Source: AA29 sp041481445 (GTDB lineage: Bacteria; Acidobacteriota; Vicinamibacteria; Fen-336). From it: a DNA stretch of 31,419 bases. The stretch is from NCBI GenBank assembly GCA_041481445.1, contig JBGPBV010000069.1:1-31419 (forward strand), read 5' to 3'. A model generated the notes under the pieces. The model was not told the DNA's origin and made no database searches. It saw only the letters and a list, made by a program, of their open reading frames with translations. Positions 29,361-31,419 of this stretch are shown here, one piece after another. Position 1 is the stretch's first letter. Every line of letters begins with the position of its first letter. The position numbers were made by a program, and so were the translations under genes.

Positions 29361-30815
29361 ATGAAAACCATATGGACGCTCCTCCTCGCCTCCAGCCTGA
29401 TCGCGGCCGCACCCGCGGCCGCCCGGGCCACCGACCTCCAGCCGATGGTGATCCAGGGTGTCGGCGGGAACATGCACATCCACCAGTCGACCCCGTTCCC
29501 GTGTCCCGACCTCGACGCCGACGTCGCCGTCATCGGCGGCCGGTTCGAGATCGCACCGGCCGAGGGGCAGGACCTCGGGCGCGGGGCCAAGCGCTTCGTG
29601 CTGACCCGCGGCACCGTGCGGATCCATCCCTTCACGGTCAGTGTCTCCTGCCTCGGAGACGACGAGAGGCGGGCCTACAGCGCGCTGTCCGTCCAGGTCA
29701 GCGGGGCCGTATCCTTCATCGCGCTGCCCTCGGGTCCCGGAGCCTACACGTTCGTCATCCCGCCCGGCGACATCCTCCTCTACGAAGCGGCCACCGCCAA
29801 CGGCGCGCCGGAGACGGGGGACAGGCACCCGCGCGATCCGGTGACCGGGACCATCGACACCCGGGCCGGCACCGCCACCATGCACGTGGTGGTGGCCACC
29901 AGGATCCACGTCGACGTCCTGGGCGACTTCGACGGCGCGCTCACCACCGACCTCTCGGGTAGCCTCGTGTTCCCGGACAAGGACGGTGACGGCGTGGCCG
30001 ACCGGAACGACAACTGCCCGCTGGTCGCCAACGCCGACCAGAGCCCGGTGGTCTCTCCGCTCGTGCGCGCGCCCGCCGACATCACCCTGCACAGCTGTCT
30101 CAACGCCCACGTCGGCGGGCCGGTGGCGGTCGACATCTGCGAAGGCGGCCCGGTGACGGTGACCGACAACGCGCCCTTCCCGTACCCGCTCGGTCCCACC
30201 GTCGTGACCTGGACGGGCGAGGACTCGCACGGCCACGTCGAGAGCGACACCCAGACCGTCACCGTCGTCGACACCACGGCGCCGACGTTCACCTTCGTGC
30301 CCCCCGACATCACCGTCGCCGATTGCGGCCACGTCCGTCTCGGGCACGCCGTCGCCGTCGACGACTGCGGGGGGACACCCTTCGTGAAGAACGACGCCCC
30401 GAACTCCTTCGGTCCCGGCGCGACCACCGTGACCTGGAAGGCGAAGGACGACGCCGGCAACCGGACCACCGCCGCCCAGATCATCACCGTCCACGACGTC
30501 AAGCCGCCGGTGGTGGCGTGCGTCCGGAAGCGACCCCACGATCACGACCATCACGGCGACGACGAAGACGGGCCCTTCTTCGAGGTGTCGACCCGGGACA
30601 ACTGCACGGCCCGGATGCGCTTCGGCGGCCAGAAGCTCCACGACGGGGAGATCATCGAGATCACGCCGACGCACCGGCCGGGAGTCGTCTTCCTGGGGAC
30701 GGAGGGCCACGACCACATCAAGCACTTCAAGGCCGGACCCGGCGACGCCGTGATCACCTCGACCGACGACTCCGGGAATCGCGCCACCGCCGCCTGCCCG
30801 TTGCCGAGGCCGTAG
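29361..30815 (+). CDS. Module gene B, copy 3: chimeric TSP3/HYR-repeat secreted protein
   Basis: A 484-aa protein with a GAGGAG Shine-Dalgarno. Residues 1-305 (signal peptide, N-terminal domain with GNMHIHQSTPF, TSP3-like DKDGDGVADRNDNC, first HYR-like repeat) follow copy 2 almost word for word. From about residue 306 (TAPTFTFVPPD, near base 30280) to the end it follows copy 1 instead: VADCGHVRLGHAVAVDDCGG, a shorter His/Asp-rich stretch (HDHDHHGDDEDG, 12 residues fewer than B1), STRDNCTARMRFGGQ and the end CPLPRP. Downstream of its stop, B2-type sequence reappears (30825-30855). This is best explained by gene conversion or recombination between tandem copies. Function unknown; extracellular, probably paired with lipoprotein A3. 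Confidence 0.8.
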   Translation: MKTIWTLLLASSLIAAAPAAARATDLQPMVIQGVGGNMHIHQSTPFPCPDLDADVAVIGGRFEIAPAEGQDLGRGAKRFVLTRGTVRIHPFTVSVSCLGDDERRAYSALSVQVSGAVSFIALPSGPGAYTFVIPPGDILLYEAATANGAPETGDRHPRDPVTGTIDTRAGTATMHVVVATRIHVDVLGDFDGALTTDLSGSLVFPDKDGDGVADRNDNCPLVANADQSPVVSPLVRAPADITLHSCLNAHVGGPVAVDICEGGPVTVTDNAPFPYPLGPTVVTWTGEDSHGHVESDTQTVTVVDTTAPTFTFVPPDITVADCGHVRLGHAVAVDDCGGTPFVKNDAPNSFGPGATTVTWKAKDDAGNRTTAAQIITVHDVKPPVVACVRKRPHDHDHHGDDEDGPFFEVSTRDNCTARMRFGGQKLHDGEIIEITPTHRPGVVFLGTEGHDHIKHFKAGPGDAVITSTDDSGNRATAACPLPRP

Positions 30816-30824
30816 GGGCGGCGA

Positions 30825-30855
30825 AAGATCGCGGAGACGGGCCAGCCGGGAGTGA
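30825..30855 (+). pseudogene. B2-type sequence scrap beyond the B3 stop codon
   Basis: These 31 bases differ at three positions from B2 bases 27818-27848, which encode KITETGQSGV near the B2 C-terminus. They match the corresponding B1 segment less well. The piece is not in a gene here and marks where B1-type sequence replaced most of the original B2-type 3' end. Confidence 0.65.
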
Positions 30856-30865
30856 CCGTAGGCCG

Positions 30866-30915
30866 GCGCGCGGCGTGACCGCCCGAGATCGGGCGGCCGC
30901 GCCGCGCGCTCTTTT
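30866..30915 (+). terminator. Intrinsic terminator after module copy 3
   Basis: Outer arms GCGCGCGGCG (30866-30875) and CGCCGCGCGC (30900-30909) and inner arms CCGCCCGA (30879-30886) and TCGGGCGG (30889-30896) give two nested perfect stems, followed directly by TCTTTT. It is the intact relative of the structure at 28000 and also lies between convergent genes. Confidence 0.75.
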
Positions 30916-30956
30916 GCGGGTGGCCAGGGCGGGCGGGACTCCGCGGGGGCCGCCGC

Positions 30957-31419
30957 CTACTGCGGCAGGAGGGTCGAGGTCGGCACGCCGTTGGCGGCGG
31001 TGTTCCCGACGTTCGTGTTGTTGCCAAGGGACAGGAGGGCGCCGCCGACGGTGGTGATGCCGGTCCCGTTCCGGGTGATGGTGTCGTTGGAGAAGAAGAT
31101 CGTGGCCAAGGCTCCCGAGGACCGGAGGCCGTTGTTGACGTTGTTGGCGATCGTGCTCCGCGTCACCATGACGTTGACGGCGGCGGCGGTGGAGACCGCG
31201 TTCACGCCGTTGGTGTTGTTCCCGGAGATGTAGCTGTCGGAGACGGTGGCGTTGCCGTTGTCCTCCACCCGCAGCCCCACCTGGTTCCCTTCCAGCCGCA
31301 CGTTGTCGAGGGCCGCGCTGATCGTGCCCGGCGCGACGGGCTTGATCAGGATCCCGGCGTCGCCGACATGGTTGATGGTGGTGTCCTTCACGAACAGCTT
31401 CGCCCCCGCCACGTTGGAC
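30957..31419 (-). CDS. Right-handed beta-helix repeat protein, C-terminal part (runs off right edge)
   Basis: The minus-strand frame enters from the right edge and stops at 30957. The visible 150 or so residues show about six turns of a parallel beta-helix: AKLFVKDTTINHVGDAGILI, ALDNVRLEGNQVGLRVEDNG, ATVSDSYISGNNTNGVNAV, VMVTRSTIANNVNNGLRSSG, TIFFSNDTITRNGTGITTVG and LLSLGNNTNVGNTAANGVPT. Asn-rich turns of this kind occur in pectate-lyase-like and adhesin-like surface proteins. A GTG at 31412 exists, but repeats continue upstream of it, so the start lies outside the window. No catalytic residues can be judged. It faces the B3 terminator. Confidence 0.82.
   Translation of the reverse strand, partial: SNVAGAKLFVKDTTINHVGDAGILIKPVAPGTISAALDNVRLEGNQVGLRVEDNGNATVSDSYISGNNTNGVNAVSTAAAVNVMVTRSTIANNVNNGLRSSGALATIFFSNDTITRNGTGITTVGGALLSLGNNTNVGNTAANGVPTSTLLPQ

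Larger units (their letters stand above)
25207..30915 (+). repeat. Tandem duplication of an ~2.84-kb unit (lgt tail, gene A, gene B, terminator)
   Basis: Unit 1 runs from 25207 to about 28047 and unit 2 from 28048 to about 30915. Matching points are ATTCCTCGC at 25207 and 28048, the gene A TTG starts at 25385 and 28223 (offset 2838), and the gene B ATG starts at 26525 and 29361 (offset 2836). Long stretches of gene A are almost base-identical (for example 26090-26250 with 28927-29087). Similarity breaks in the 3' half of gene B, where unit 2 is B1-like instead. Both units end in the same hairpin family. Confidence 0.85.

Noticed and set aside
21804..30815. The A/B array as a CRISPR, phage or mobile element
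   Set aside because: No integrase, transposase, terminal repeats or short spaced repeats were seen; the repeats are whole genes with signal peptides.

Overview
The window is a high-GC, gene-dense bacterial segment. It most resembles Acidobacteriota, and Vicinamibacteria-like lineages seem plausible. That is an inference from three things: a large Oar-like TonB-dependent receptor with an N-terminal carboxypeptidase-regulatory domain and a C-terminal Phe; Tat-exported Gfo/Idh/MocA and DUF2264 proteins; and very GC-rich codon use with frequent GTG and TTG starts. No rRNA, tRNA, IS element or CRISPR array was seen.

Region 1 (1-5336). The 5' part of type I glutamine synthetase (glnA) reads off the left edge, with a good sigma-54-type promoter in front of it. 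A minus-strand group follows: a stand-alone double-ACT protein resembling the C-terminus of GlnD, an SDR very like human HSD17B14 (L-fucose dehydrogenase), and a GH29 alpha-L-fucosidase. A Tat-exported Gfo/Idh/MocA oxidoreductase is divergent.

Region 2 (5340-10978). An APC amino-acid permease (minus) is followed by a plus-strand, translationally coupled run: a glucose/sorbosone dehydrogenase fused to cytochrome c, an NHL-repeat protein, a small membrane protein and a PHP-domain hydrolase.

Region 3 (10995-21556). A minus-strand operon runs from a TonB-dependent receptor through an SMP-30 lactonase, a Zn alcohol dehydrogenase, an SDR, a 79-aa orphan domain like the C-terminus of GH29 fucosidases, and a DUF2264 protein. 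Divergent from it are a FadR-type GntR regulator and L-fuconate dehydratase. The 565-bp divergent region holds FadR-subfamily operator-like palindromes. With region 1, most steps of the non-phosphorylating L-fucose route can be assigned: fucosidase, L-fucose dehydrogenase, lactonase, L-fuconate dehydratase and a candidate 2-keto-3-deoxy-L-fuconate dehydrogenase. The last cleavage enzyme and a sugar importer are not in the window.

Region 4 (21804-30915) is the least familiar part: three tandem copies of a two-gene module. Gene A is a TTG-started, Cys-rich predicted lipoprotein with a C-terminal beta-sandwich-like domain. Gene B is a secreted protein with a thrombospondin type 3-like motif, two HYR-like repeats and, in two copies, a His/Asp-rich segment. 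A prolipoprotein diacylglyceryl transferase gene (lgt) lies between copies 1 and 2. Copy 3 is a roughly 2.84-kb tandem duplication of copy 2 whose left end carries the last ~30 codons of lgt, including a conserved putative promoter. The third B gene is a visible chimera: its 5' half matches B2, its 3' half matches B1, and a scrap of B2-type sequence lies beyond its stop. Intrinsic-terminator-like hairpins of one family end copies 2 and 3. The window closes with the 3' part of a right-handed beta-helix protein on the minus strand.
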